Assembly: GCF_004331035.1 (NCBI RefSeq)
Contig: NZ_SJNT01000009.1
Location: 62,001-126,000, forward strand
DNA: 64,000 bases
Direction: 5' to 3'
Source of the DNA: Acinetobacter sp. ANC 4910
GTDB lineage: Bacteria > Pseudomonadota > Gammaproteobacteria > Pseudomonadales > Moraxellaceae
Below the pieces are notes generated by a model. That model ran no database searches. It was not told where the DNA came from and saw nothing but the letters and a program-made list of their open reading frames with translations. Made by a program: the position numbers and the translations under genes. Of this stretch, positions 1 through 8,504 are shown in pieces (the stretch's first letter is position 1; every line of letters starts with the position of its first letter).

Positions 1-85
1 AGCAATCGTTGGGGGAAATTTAGAAATGTGAACCCCGACAAAAAATAAAGATTTATGTGTGTTATTTACGCTCAAAAAATTACAA

Positions 86-142
86 TTAGGCATTGAATAA
101 ATAAAAATTTAACAGATAAAAAATTATTTATTCAATGCCTAA
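86..142. repeat. 19-bp perfect inverted repeat
   Basis: Two perfect 19-bp inverted arms (86-104 and 124-142) are separated by a 19-base A-rich loop. The repeat lies 7 bases past the stop codon of the minus-strand LysR gene. The position suits a transcription terminator, but the arms are AT-rich and there is no clean run of U after the stem. It could also be the footprint of a small mobile or repeat element. Bases 1-85 show no gene. Confidence 0.6.
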
Positions 143-148
143 ATATTA

Positions 149-1021
149 TTAATTAATTAAAGTATTCCAGATATAGTCCATACGTTGAGAATATATAACT
201 TTACTGCGAATAATATAAATATCTTGGAAGAAGTGATAACCATCTAAGACACGCAATTTATTTTCAGAAATTTCTTCTTCTACTAAAAGTTTAGGTAACC
301 AAGCAACGCCTAGTCCTTGTAAAACCAAAGCTTTTAGATCTCCAGCATTATCTGTTTCATATAAAATTCGATAATCCAATTTATCTTCAATTTCACGGTC
401 AACGCATTTTCTTAAATAAGCTTGCTTACTATAAGACAGCAAAGGAAAATGTTGATCTAAACTGTATTTTTCGTATTTATCACGTGCAGAAGCCACAGGA
501 AGAATTTCCATTTTCACAATTTTATGAAATGCAAAAATTGCATGGTCTAACTGTTTTAGAGTTTCTTCATCACAATAGCAAATTAAGAAATCACATGAAC
601 CTTCTTTCAATAATCGCATGCCCTGTTTCATATTGGCTGCAATAATTTCAAGTTGTAGATCTTTAATATCTGTATATAAATTGTGAATGAAGTTGGGGAA
701 AAATTGGGTAATGAGTGAATGAGATACTGCGAACTTGATAGAAAGCTCATTGTTTTTAATATTTTTTTCCAAATACTTAATTGTTGTATCTAATTGATTT
801 TGTATATTTTTTGCCGATGATAACAGAATTTGACCGGCATCCGTAAAGTCAACATTTTTGCTATAGCGTTTTAAAATTTGAAAACCTAAAGCATCTTCAA
901 TAGCTTGAATTCTGCGTGTAAAGGCAGATTGTGTTACATGTCTGAGTTCGGCCGCTTTTGAGATGGATTTTTCTTGTTCTAAAGCAAGTAGATCCTCAAT
1001 CCAACGAATTTCCAATGACAT
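149..1021 (-). CDS. LysR-family transcriptional regulator, divergent from aspA
   Basis: A 290-residue LysR-type regulator of normal family length. The winged helix-turn-helix fills roughly residues 4-63 (SISKAAELRHVTQSAFTRRI is the recognition region) and an effector-binding domain follows from about residue 90. The gene is divergent from the aspartate ammonia-lyase gene, with a 140-bp shared promoter region that holds a T-N11-A palindrome (1067-1081). By the usual LysR arrangement it probably controls aspA and itself. The inducer cannot be read from the sequence. ATG start. The family call is firm; the target is inferred from position. Confidence 0.9.
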   Translation of the reverse strand: MSLEIRWIEDLLALEQEKSISKAAELRHVTQSAFTRRIQAIEDALGFQILKRYSKNVDFTDAGQILLSSAKNIQNQLDTTIKYLEKNIKNNELSIKFAVSHSLITQFFPNFIHNLYTDIKDLQLEIIAANMKQGMRLLKEGSCDFLICYCDEETLKQLDHAIFAFHKIVKMEILPVASARDKYEKYSLDQHFPLLSYSKQAYLRKCVDREIEDKLDYRILYETDNAGDLKALVLQGLGVAWLPKLLVEEEISENKLRVLDGYHFFQDIYIIRSKVIYSQRMDYIWNTLIN

Positions 1022-1066
1022 TTGCGCTGTCCATAATCTAAGCGATGTTAATAATTATACAGTGTT

Positions 1067-1081
1067 ATGCAAAAATTGCAT
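1067..1081. promoter_or_regulatory. LysR-type operator candidate
   Basis: ATGCAAAAATTGCAT is a perfect 15-bp palindrome (6-bp arms, AAA centre) that contains the classic T-N11-A LysR box (T1068, A1080). It lies in the 140-bp gap between the LysR gene and aspA, 81 bp before the aspA start and 46 bp from the regulator start. It is a likely binding site for the adjacent regulator. Confidence 0.6.
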
Positions 1082-1161
1082 GGATAAATATTTTTTTACA
1101 TTAGTCAGGCTAGGTCTTCTCGCTCTAAGATAAAATTATTCCCGCTATAGAGCATTTCTTA

Positions 1162-2577
1162 ATGAATATTGAAATTAAATCACGGACTGAAAAAGATTTA
1201 CTCGGTTTTAAAGAAGTCCCATTCCATTGTTACTACGGTGTACAAACGCTACGTGCATTGGAAAATTTCAATTTAAGTCCGAATAAATTAAGCCATTTCC
1301 CAATTTTCATTAAAGCTTTGGCAATGGTTAAATCTGCATGTGCAGTTTCAAATTTTAAATTAAATAAATTAGAAGAAAATAAATACAATGCAATTCAACA
1401 TGCTTGCCAGCAGTTGATGAATGATTTATATCATGATCAATTCCCAATTGATATGATTCAAGGCGGTGCTGGTACTTCAACCAATATGAATGCAAACGAA
1501 GTAATTGCAAATATTGGCTTGGAATACATGGGACATGCAAAAGGCGAATATAAATATTTACACCCAAATAATGATGTAAATATGTCACAGTCAACCAATG
1601 ACGTATACCCTACAGCCATTAAAGTCGGTTTATTGTTTTCTTTAGATCAACTTAACACACCGTTCCAAAGCTTAATTGACAGCTTCCGTGTGAAATCTGA
1701 AGAATTTGCACATATCTTAAAAATGGGTCGTACCCAGTTGCAAGATGCTGTGCCTATGACTTTAGGTCAAGAGTTTGGTGCATTTGCTAATACCTTACAA
1801 AATGACTTGAATATGCTTTACAGCATCATGCCGAATGCATTAAGTGTTGTGAATTTAGCAGGTACAGCAATTGGTACAGGTATTAACACTGAAGTTGAAT
1901 ACCGTTTACACGCAATTGAAGCGTTGTCACAAATTACGCAAAAGAACATTTCAAGTTCTCCTGACTTAATTGAAGCAACTTCAGACATGGGCGATTTCGT
2001 TCTATTGTCAGGCTTCTTAAAACGTACGGCGACTAAACTTGCTAAAATTGCCAACGACTTACGTTTATTGTCGAGTGGTCCACGTGCAGGTCTAAATGAA
2101 ATTCACTTAGAACCACGCCAACCAGGTAGCTCAATCATGCCAGGTAAAGTGAACCCAGTAATTCCTGAAGCAATGAACTTGGCGTGTTACCAAATTATTG
2201 CAAATGACTTAGCGATTACCCTTTCTGCTGAAGCGGGTCAATTACAGTTAAATGCAATGGAACCTTTAATTGCCTTTAAACTTTTCGAATCAATTGATTT
2301 GTTGGGTAAAGCAATGCGTATGTTCCAATTGAAATGTATTGAAAATGTTGTGGCGAATGCTGAACATTGCCAACACTTGGTAGATAACTCAATTGGTATT
2401 ATTACTGTATTGAACCCATACCTTGGCTATGAAACGACGACTCGTATTGCTAAAGAAGCGAACGAATCTGGTCAAAGTATTTTGGCGCTCATTAAAGCTG
2501 AAAACTTGCTTTCTGATGAAGTTTTAGCAGACGTACTTTCAGTACAAAACATGGTACATCCTAAGCAATCTGCATAA
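1162..2577 (+). CDS. aspA: Aspartate ammonia-lyase
   Basis: Converts L-aspartate to fumarate and ammonia in the cytoplasm. The protein has 471 residues, normal for the family. The fumarase/aspartase signature GSSIMPGKVN is at about residues 322-331 and supplies the flexible catalytic loop with its serine. Two other conserved blocks are GGAGTSTNMNANEV (near residue 100) and SQSTNDVYPTAIKV (near 145). Aspartase is favoured over class II fumarase by the N-terminal pattern (EKDLLGFKEVP...YYGVQTLRA). A strong terminator follows. Transcribed alone; probably controlled by the divergent LysR protein. Confidence 0.93.
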   Translation: MNIEIKSRTEKDLLGFKEVPFHCYYGVQTLRALENFNLSPNKLSHFPIFIKALAMVKSACAVSNFKLNKLEENKYNAIQHACQQLMNDLYHDQFPIDMIQGGAGTSTNMNANEVIANIGLEYMGHAKGEYKYLHPNNDVNMSQSTNDVYPTAIKVGLLFSLDQLNTPFQSLIDSFRVKSEEFAHILKMGRTQLQDAVPMTLGQEFGAFANTLQNDLNMLYSIMPNALSVVNLAGTAIGTGINTEVEYRLHAIEALSQITQKNISSSPDLIEATSDMGDFVLLSGFLKRTATKLAKIANDLRLLSSGPRAGLNEIHLEPRQPGSSIMPGKVNPVIPEAMNLACYQIIANDLAITLSAEAGQLQLNAMEPLIAFKLFESIDLLGKAMRMFQLKCIENVVANAEHCQHLVDNSIGIITVLNPYLGYETTTRIAKEANESGQSILALIKAENLLSDEVLADVLSVQNMVHPKQSA

Positions 2578-2596
2578 TATTTTTATGCAATAGCTC

Positions 2597-2630
2597 AAAA
2601 AAAGGAACTTAGTCATAAGTTCCTTTTTTT
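2597..2630 (+). terminator. Rho-independent terminator after aspA
   Basis: The stem AAAAAAAGGAACTT pairs perfectly with AAGTTCCTTTTTTT across a short AGTCAT loop, and a run of T follows. It starts 20 bp after the aspA stop. Confidence 0.9.
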
Positions 2631-2850
2631 TCGTCTGTATACTCAATCAATTCAATACGCAGTGTATCTTCCCAGAAGAAAAATTTATCCAATTAATTTT
2701 TTATTATTCTGATTAAAAAGTAATTTTTATATTCTGCTGCAATTTTGCAGTGGAGTTGACCTAATATCATTTGCATACAGTTTTTCACTTTATCTTCATC
2801 AAAGTCATTCCATAATAAAAGCAGATTACTAAACACAATAACTCAGGTGT

Positions 2851-3645
2851 ATGACGATGAATAAAATAAATGGAACCGTAAGTCGTGAAGTCCAAGATCA
2901 TCTTTTATTCATTGGCTTAGACCGTGTCAGTAAACGAAATGCTTTTGATAGTCATATGATCTTGGCATTATCTCAGGCACTCACTGAATATGAAGCAGAT
3001 CCATCTTTAAGATGTGCCATTATTTTTGCACATGGTGATCATTTTACAGCAGGGTTGGATTTACTTGAGCTGCAAGATAAATTGGCTCAAGGCATTTTTA
3101 ATTTTACGGCTGATCAGATTGACCCTTGGGGAGTTAGTGGTAAACCCAGAACCAAGCCCGTTGTCGTTGCTGTACAAGGTACCTGTTTTACCGCAGGAAT
3201 TGAACTGATGTTAAATGCCGATGTTGTGATTGCCAGTGAAGATTGTACGTTTGCACAAATGGAAGTATTACGTGGCATTATGCCTTTTGGCGGCGCAACA
3301 GTGCGCTTTGTTCAAGCAGCGGGTTGGCAAAAAGCGATGCCATACTTATTGACTGGAAAAAGTTTTACAGCTGCGACTGCTTTAGATTTGAATCTTATTT
3401 CTGAGAAAGTCGCTTGTGGTCAGCAGTTTGCTCGAGCAACTCAAATTGCTCAGGAAATTTCTATAGCGGCACCTTTGGCAGTTCAAGCTTTAATCTGTTC
3501 TGCACAAGAAGCTCAACAAAGAGGCACAGCCTATGCCTTACAAAATTTAGCATCCTACTTACCTGCTTTGTTCCAGTCAGAAGATGCACATGAAGGTGTA
3601 ATGGCAATGGTACAAAAAAGAAAACCTGAGTTTAAAGGAAAATAG
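2851..3645 (+). CDS. Crotonase / enoyl-CoA hydratase family protein
   Basis: A 264-residue member of the crotonase superfamily, which act on acyl-CoA thioesters in the cytoplasm. The first oxyanion-hole block is HFTAGLDLLELQ (about residues 64-75) and the second is VQGTCFTAGIELML (about 109-122). The family fold is clear. The usual second catalytic Glu position reads as MPFGGATVRF rather than a typical hydratase pattern, so the reaction (hydratase, isomerase or other) is not certain. It stands alone, with no beta-oxidation partner beside it. Confidence 0.8.
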   Translation: MTMNKINGTVSREVQDHLLFIGLDRVSKRNAFDSHMILALSQALTEYEADPSLRCAIIFAHGDHFTAGLDLLELQDKLAQGIFNFTADQIDPWGVSGKPRTKPVVVAVQGTCFTAGIELMLNADVVIASEDCTFAQMEVLRGIMPFGGATVRFVQAAGWQKAMPYLLTGKSFTAATALDLNLISEKVACGQQFARATQIAQEISIAAPLAVQALICSAQEAQQRGTAYALQNLASYLPALFQSEDAHEGVMAMVQKRKPEFKGK

Positions 3646-3758
3646 AATGCTTTATTCAAGACCCAAAACCTTTATTCAATAAAAGACAGATACGTCATTT
3701 TATATAAGGCTCAAGTGAGCAAAATGGATTTAAAACATGGATCGCTCACATAAAAAAC

Positions 3759-3800
3759 ATAACAGAAGCTTAAAATCACTTTTCTCTGTTATAGTTTTTT
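3759..3800 (+). terminator. Possible terminator after the crotonase gene
   Basis: ATAACAGA (3759-3766) pairs with TCTGTTAT (3785-3792), and AGTTTTTT follows. The loop is 18 bases, so the hairpin is weak, but the T run and position fit. Confidence 0.45.
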
Positions 3801-3876
3801 ATTCAGAAAGTGTATCTACTTCAATCTGCAAAACTTAGCCATAATCATTACAAGCCATAATAGAGTGAGTTTTGAG

Positions 3877-4038
3877 ATGAATGATGATCAAGGTTCAAGA
3901 AAGCCAGAAAAATATGCGGACAGTTCTATTTCGGATAAAGCCTTTAAGCGAATGATTGTTTGGTTTTTCTTATACTGTGCATTTTTTTGTATCTGTGTAA
4001 TTTTTGTGGTGAATGCCGACTCAGCATTTATGCCTTGA
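3877..4038 (+). CDS. Small single-pass membrane protein (hypothetical)
   Basis: A 53-residue reading frame, ATG to TGA. A polar N-terminal stretch (residues 1-26: MNDDQGSRKPEKY..., ending KAFKR) is followed by one strongly hydrophobic segment (about residues 27-47, aromatic and cysteine-rich: FFLYCAFFCICVIFVV) and a short tail. The basic residues before the segment predict a cytoplasmic N-terminus. It lies in an otherwise empty 627-bp gap between the crotonase and antiporter genes. A purine-rich GAGTGAGTTTTGAG precedes the start. I do not recognise a family; the gene call rests on its coherent membrane pattern. Confidence 0.55.
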   Translation: MNDDQGSRKPEKYADSSISDKAFKRMIVWFFLYCAFFCICVIFVVNADSAFMP

Positions 4039-4080
4039 TATCACAGTACAAAATAACTCTAACACGACCCTACGTGATAT

Positions 4081-4121
4081 TTGCATCAGAATCGAAATCT
4101 TCAAATTTGATTCTGATGCAA
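4081..4121. repeat. Strong hairpin between the small membrane gene and kefC
   Basis: TTGCATCAGAATC (4081-4093) pairs perfectly with GATTCTGATGCAA (4109-4121), and the stem can extend by three further pairs including one G-T. There is no T run on either side, so it is not a standard terminator. It lies 43 bp past the stop of the small membrane protein. The rest of 4039-4272 shows no gene. Confidence 0.55.
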
Positions 4122-4272
4122 TACAAATTATGATGTTAAATCAGACTCATCAAATATTCTTAAAGCCAATTTGGCGTCTATAGTTCTGTACTTCAATCTG
4201 ATTCAAGCTCAAATTATGATGTCCTATGACCGCATAATCAGTTAATATTTTTCAAAATAATTCAATAAATAT

Positions 4273-6093
4273 GTGAAATATATGAGTGCAGAAGCGGATT
4301 CTCTTAGTCTCATCTCCCCAGTAATCTTGCTTACAGCCGCAGTCATTGCTGTACCAGTGATCAAACGCTTGGGGTTGAGTTCTGTTTTAGGTTATTTAAT
4401 TGCAGGATTAATTATTGGGCCATTTGGTTTGGCTTTTTTCTATGATTCAGCATCAATTTTACATATCGCTGAACTTGGAATTGTGATGTATCTATTCGTG
4501 ATTGGGCTAGAAATGCGTCCTTCACATTTATGGAGTCTAAGAAAGGAGATTTTCGGACTCGGAACTTTGCAAATTATCGCGTGTTCACTTGGGCTGACTG
4601 GCGTCGGCTTAGTTTATGGTTATCCTTGGCAAGTGAGTTTTGTGTGTGCTGCGGGTTTTGTCCTCACTTCTACCGCAATTGTGATGCAACTTTTGGGCGA
4701 TCGTGGCGATATTGCACAACCTCGCGGACAAAAAATTGTCTCTATTCTTTTATTTGAAGATTTACTGATTGTTCCTTTACTCGCAATAGTCGCGTTTATT
4801 GCACCAAATCATGTTGTTGAAAGCACCTCGGTGCGTTTGCAAAATATTGGTATTGGGTTAATTTCAATTGCTGGTTTAATCGCAGCGGGCTATTGGTTAC
4901 TCAACCCCCTATTCCGTCTATTAGCAGCAGCGAAAGCACGTGAAGTGATGACCGCAGCAGCATTATTGGTTGTATTAGGCGCAGCTTTACTCATGCAAAT
5001 TAGTGGGCTTTCTATGGCAATGGGTGCTTTTCTAGCGGGCGTACTACTTTCAGAATCAACCTTCCGCCATCAAATTGAAGCTGATATTGAACCATTCCGT
5101 GGGATTTTACTTGGCTTATTTTTCCTCGGTGTTGGCATGTCCCTAGACTTAAACGTGGTGAAAAGTAACTGGCCACTCATTCTCAGTGCCGTCATTGCAT
5201 TGATGTGTGTTAAAGCAGTGATGATCTATCTTACCGCGCGTTTAACCAAAAGCCCGCATACCGAAGCACTTGATCGGGCATTATTGATGGCGCAAGGCGG
5301 TGAATTTGCTTTTGTACTGTTTACCGCAGCAATGAGTGCACAAGTGATTAGTGCTGTCGAACGCTCGAATCTTACCGCAATTGTGGTTTTGTCTATGATT
5401 CTTACGCCAATTATCGGTATTCTATTTAAACGATTTACCCAAAAAACAGCACAAGTTTCATTAGACAATATACGCATTGCAGATGGGCTTTCGGGTAAAG
5501 TACTGATGATTGGTTTTGGTCGTTTTGGGCAAGTGACCAGTCAATTGCTCCTCGCACGAGGGGTGGATGTCACGATTATTGATAATGATATCGACATGAT
5601 TCAAAACGCGGAACGCTTTGGTTTTACCATTTATTATGGAGATGGTTCTCGCTTAGATATTTTACATGCCTCAGGAGCGGATACGGCTGAAGCCATTGTG
5701 GTGTGTGTAGACCATAAAGACACCACCAATAAAATTGTAGAGTTGGTACAACATGAATTTCCTTTAACTAAACTATTGGTACGCTCCTATGACCGTGAAC
5801 ATGCCTTACATTTGGCCAAACAAAATGTCGATTACATGATTCGGGAGACTTTTGAGTCGGCTATGGTATTTGGTGGTGCGATTTTAGAAGAACTCGGCGT
5901 TGACCTAAATGAGGTTGAAGAAATTAGTCGTGAAATCCGAGAACGTGACAAAGAACGCTTTGAAACAGAAGTTGCGGCAGATGATGTTTATGCAGGAATT
6001 GGCCTACAGTACACAGGCCCACGTCCGACAGCACCATTAATCACGCCTAAGCATACAGGGCAAATTATTAATGAATGCGACACACAACAGTAA
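4273..6093 (+). CDS. Monovalent cation:proton antiporter-2 (KefC/CPA2 family)
   Basis: Inner-membrane K+ (or Na+)/H+ antiporter of the CPA2 family, 606 residues. About the first 390 residues form many hydrophobic helices, including QGGEFAFVLF near residue 341, a conserved Kef-type motif. A cytoplasmic TrkA-N (RCK) Rossmann domain follows, with nucleotide-binding GFGRFGQ near residue 414 and a GDGS motif. The reading frame opens with GTG at 4273; an ATG three codons on (4282) is an equally good start and neither has a strong Shine-Dalgarno. No KefF/KefG-like partner is adjacent. Glutathione gating, as in KefB/C, cannot be concluded. Confidence 0.88.
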   Translation: MKYMSAEADSLSLISPVILLTAAVIAVPVIKRLGLSSVLGYLIAGLIIGPFGLAFFYDSASILHIAELGIVMYLFVIGLEMRPSHLWSLRKEIFGLGTLQIIACSLGLTGVGLVYGYPWQVSFVCAAGFVLTSTAIVMQLLGDRGDIAQPRGQKIVSILLFEDLLIVPLLAIVAFIAPNHVVESTSVRLQNIGIGLISIAGLIAAGYWLLNPLFRLLAAAKAREVMTAAALLVVLGAALLMQISGLSMAMGAFLAGVLLSESTFRHQIEADIEPFRGILLGLFFLGVGMSLDLNVVKSNWPLILSAVIALMCVKAVMIYLTARLTKSPHTEALDRALLMAQGGEFAFVLFTAAMSAQVISAVERSNLTAIVVLSMILTPIIGILFKRFTQKTAQVSLDNIRIADGLSGKVLMIGFGRFGQVTSQLLLARGVDVTIIDNDIDMIQNAERFGFTIYYGDGSRLDILHASGADTAEAIVVCVDHKDTTNKIVELVQHEFPLTKLLVRSYDREHALHLAKQNVDYMIRETFESAMVFGGAILEELGVDLNEVEEISREIRERDKERFETEVAADDVYAGIGLQYTGPRPTAPLITPKHTGQIINECDTQQ

Positions 6094-6116
6094 TCAAGAC
6101 TATAAAATTCATCAAT

Positions 6117-6145
6117 AAAAAGAGGTCTAATTAGACCTCTTTTTT
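6117..6145. terminator. Bidirectional terminator between converging genes
   Basis: A perfect palindrome centred on AGAGGTCTAATTAGACCTCT (6121-6140), flanked by A and T runs. It works in either direction and separates the plus-strand antiporter gene from the minus-strand LysR gene. Confidence 0.9.
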
Positions 6146-6161
6146 ATATTTTGAGAAATTT

Positions 6162-7055
6162 TTATCGCGCTAAAATTTCATGGCACATTTGTCTTAACCA
6201 TTGATGGCTGGTCTTATGATGACATGACATATGCCAAAATTGCTTTACGCTATACGTCGGAAATGCGATTGGTGCATTAAAAATTTGTAAATTGCCACGC
6301 GACAATAATACTTCGCTCAGGTAATAAGGCACAGTTGCAATCGCATCGGACTCTTGTACCACCAAACCGACACCCAAGTAACTTGGTAAGCGCATGATAA
6401 TATTGCGTTTTAAATCCAAATTTAACAGTTCATTTTCAATATGATAATGACCAATGCCTGCATCAATATCAATATGTGACTCTGCCAAATACTGTTCAAT
6501 GGTCAAATGATTTGGTGTTAGACGTGGATGGTTTTTCGCGGCAATTACCACATAGTATTGTTCAAATAACAATTGTTGATAAAAGCCATTTTCCATATGT
6601 GGCAAGAAACCAATTGCCAGATCAATTTCACCATTCGCCATTTGATAACTGGTTTCGGAAGTAATCGGACGCACATTTAATCTTACATGGGGTGCGTGCT
6701 GTTTCAGGTATTGTGACATCTTAGGCAATAACACCAAATGCGATACATCTGTCATGGCGATGTTAAATTGCTGATGAGAATTCATTTCATCAAAATCGAT
6801 GGTGAAATTATTAATTAATTCAATTCGGTTTAAGGCTTCACTCACCAAAGGAAAGAGCTGTTTGGAAAGTTCCGTTGGCATCATTTCATTGCCAATACGT
6901 AAAAATAACGGATCGTTATAATGTTGACGAATTTTATTTAAGCTATTACTGACCGCAGGTTGGCTCATGCAGAGTTGTTCTGCAGCAACCGAAACACTTT
7001 TAAATTTATACACATAGAAAAAAATGCTAAGAAGTTTACAGTCAAGTTCGAACAC
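6162..7055 (-). CDS. LysR-family transcriptional regulator
   Basis: A 297-residue LysR regulator. The N-terminal helix-turn-helix (SVSVAAEQLCMSQPAVSNSL, about residues 20-39) resembles the NodD/NahR/LinR branch, followed by a periplasmic-binding-like effector domain. It lies 113 bp downstream of modC on the same strand, so it could be read through from the molybdenum operon or have its own promoter. It has no divergent partner, so its target is unknown. It is not ModE: there is no Mop domain. Confidence 0.88.
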   Translation of the reverse strand: MFELDCKLLSIFFYVYKFKSVSVAAEQLCMSQPAVSNSLNKIRQHYNDPLFLRIGNEMMPTELSKQLFPLVSEALNRIELINNFTIDFDEMNSHQQFNIAMTDVSHLVLLPKMSQYLKQHAPHVRLNVRPITSETSYQMANGEIDLAIGFLPHMENGFYQQLLFEQYYVVIAAKNHPRLTPNHLTIEQYLAESHIDIDAGIGHYHIENELLNLDLKRNIIMRLPSYLGVGLVVQESDAIATVPYYLSEVLLSRGNLQIFNAPIAFPTYSVKQFWHMSCHHKTSHQWLRQMCHEILAR

Positions 7056-7168
7056 TAAAATAGAAATCCTAATCTTATTTCAATAGGCATATATCATCGC
7101 TTTTTTTCGGATTTACGCCAATATCAAATTCTATCTTTTTCAGTGATTGTATGTATTTTCTTAATTAT

Positions 7169-7807
7169 TTAAATTAATAATCTGCCCTCATGCATGGTTA
7201 GAATCTCCGCATCTAAACTTTTTAATTCATCCATATGATGTGTGACATAAATCATGGGTAAATTCAGTTCATCTTTAATGCGTTTTAAAAAAGGCAATAT
7301 TTGTTGCTTGAGTTGACGATCTAAACCTGTAAGTGGTTCATCTAAAAGTAATAAATTGGGTGATGATAGTAATGCGCGTCCAATACAAACACGCTGGGCT
7401 TCGCCCCCTGAAAGTTGATGGGCTTTGCGTTGAATCAGGTGTTCTAATTCTAATAATTCTACAATTTGTGCAGAGTGAAATTTGATATTCTGAGGATCTT
7501 GAAGTTTTTCTGCATATTTTAGGTTTTGTTGAACATTTAAATGAGGGAATAACAAAGCTTGTTGAAAGACTAAAGCAACTTGTCGTTGGTGGGGAGCTAA
7601 GTTGATCTTCCGAGATGAAGCAAATAAAGTTTGAGAACCCAATTGAATATCACCCGATAGCGGATTGAGTAATCCTGCTATATTTTTGAGCAAGGTGGTT
7701 TTACCACTTCCCGATGAACCGACAATGCCTAAAATTGGGTGCTGCATTTCAAGTTGGATATCTAAATTAAAATCAGCTCGTTGATAACGGAATTTACAGC
7801 TCAACAT
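7169..7807 (-). CDS. modC: Molybdate ABC transporter ATPase, short form
   Basis: ATP-binding subunit of molybdate import, on the cytoplasmic face. Walker A is GSSGSGKTT (residues 30-38), the signature is LSGGEAQ (132-138) and Walker B is LLLLDEP (152-158), with the H-loop His in YVTHHMDEL. At 212 residues it is much shorter than classical ModC (about 350) and lacks the C-terminal TOBE/Mop molybdate-binding domain. It starts 3 bp after modB and is the last mod gene of a modABC set. Confidence 0.9.
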   Translation of the reverse strand: MLSCKFRYQRADFNLDIQLEMQHPILGIVGSSGSGKTTLLKNIAGLLNPLSGDIQLGSQTLFASSRKINLAPHQRQVALVFQQALLFPHLNVQQNLKYAEKLQDPQNIKFHSAQIVELLELEHLIQRKAHQLSGGEAQRVCIGRALLSSPNLLLLDEPLTGLDRQLKQQILPFLKRIKDELNLPMIYVTHHMDELKSLDAEILTMHEGRLLI

Positions 7808-7810
7808 GAC

Positions 7811-8494
7811 TTAAACTCCTAATCTTTTTTGATATTTTTGCAAAATCACATAATTGGCAATTAATGCACTAAAGGCCAACAGCATAGAAAGTGCAACTAA
7901 GCGCATTGCCATTTCTTCACCGTTGGGTTGTTGCAGAAATGAATAAATTGCAATCGGTATCGTGCGGGTTTCATCTGGAATATTGCCAACAAAAGTAATG
8001 GTTGCACCAAATTCACCCAGACTACGGCTAAAACATAAGATGCTCCCAATAATGATACCTGGAATTGCCAAAGGTAAACTAATACTGCAAAACACCCGTA
8101 TCGGACTTGCCCCTAAAGTTGCCGCTACTTGTTCAAGCTGTTGATTAATCAATTGAAAAGACAGACGAATGGGCTGTACCATCAAAGGAAAAGCTACAAT
8201 CATTGAAGCGAGCACAGCGCCTTTCCAATTAAAAACCACCTGAATACCGAGTTCATTTAAGTAGCGCCCAATCCAGCCTTGTTGTCCAAATAAAACCAAG
8301 AGTAAATAGCCCAAAACCACAGGAGGTAATACCATCGGCATTTGTAAGATGGCTTCTAACAAAAATTTAAGCCGAAACTCATAACGTGCTAAAACCCAAG
8401 CCAATGCAATTGCAAAGGGTAAACTCAGCAATGTCGCGAACAATGCAACTTTGGCTGATAAATATAATGCACTGAGTTCCTCTGGGCTTAACAT
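7811..8494 (-). CDS. modB: Molybdate ABC transporter permease
   Basis: Inner-membrane permease of molybdate import, 227 residues with about five or six hydrophobic helices. The ABC permease EAA loop is visible near residues 140-160 (AATLGASPIRVFCSISLPLA), followed by the conserved LGEFGATITFVGN. It lies between modA (10-bp gap) and modC (3-bp gap), so the three are co-transcribed. Confidence 0.93.
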   Translation of the reverse strand: MLSPEELSALYLSAKVALFATLLSLPFAIALAWVLARYEFRLKFLLEAILQMPMVLPPVVLGYLLLVLFGQQGWIGRYLNELGIQVVFNWKGAVLASMIVAFPLMVQPIRLSFQLINQQLEQVAATLGASPIRVFCSISLPLAIPGIIIGSILCFSRSLGEFGATITFVGNIPDETRTIPIAIYSFLQQPNGEEMAMRLVALSMLLAFSALIANYVILQKYQKRLGV

Positions 8495-8504
8495 GGATTC
8501 AGTC

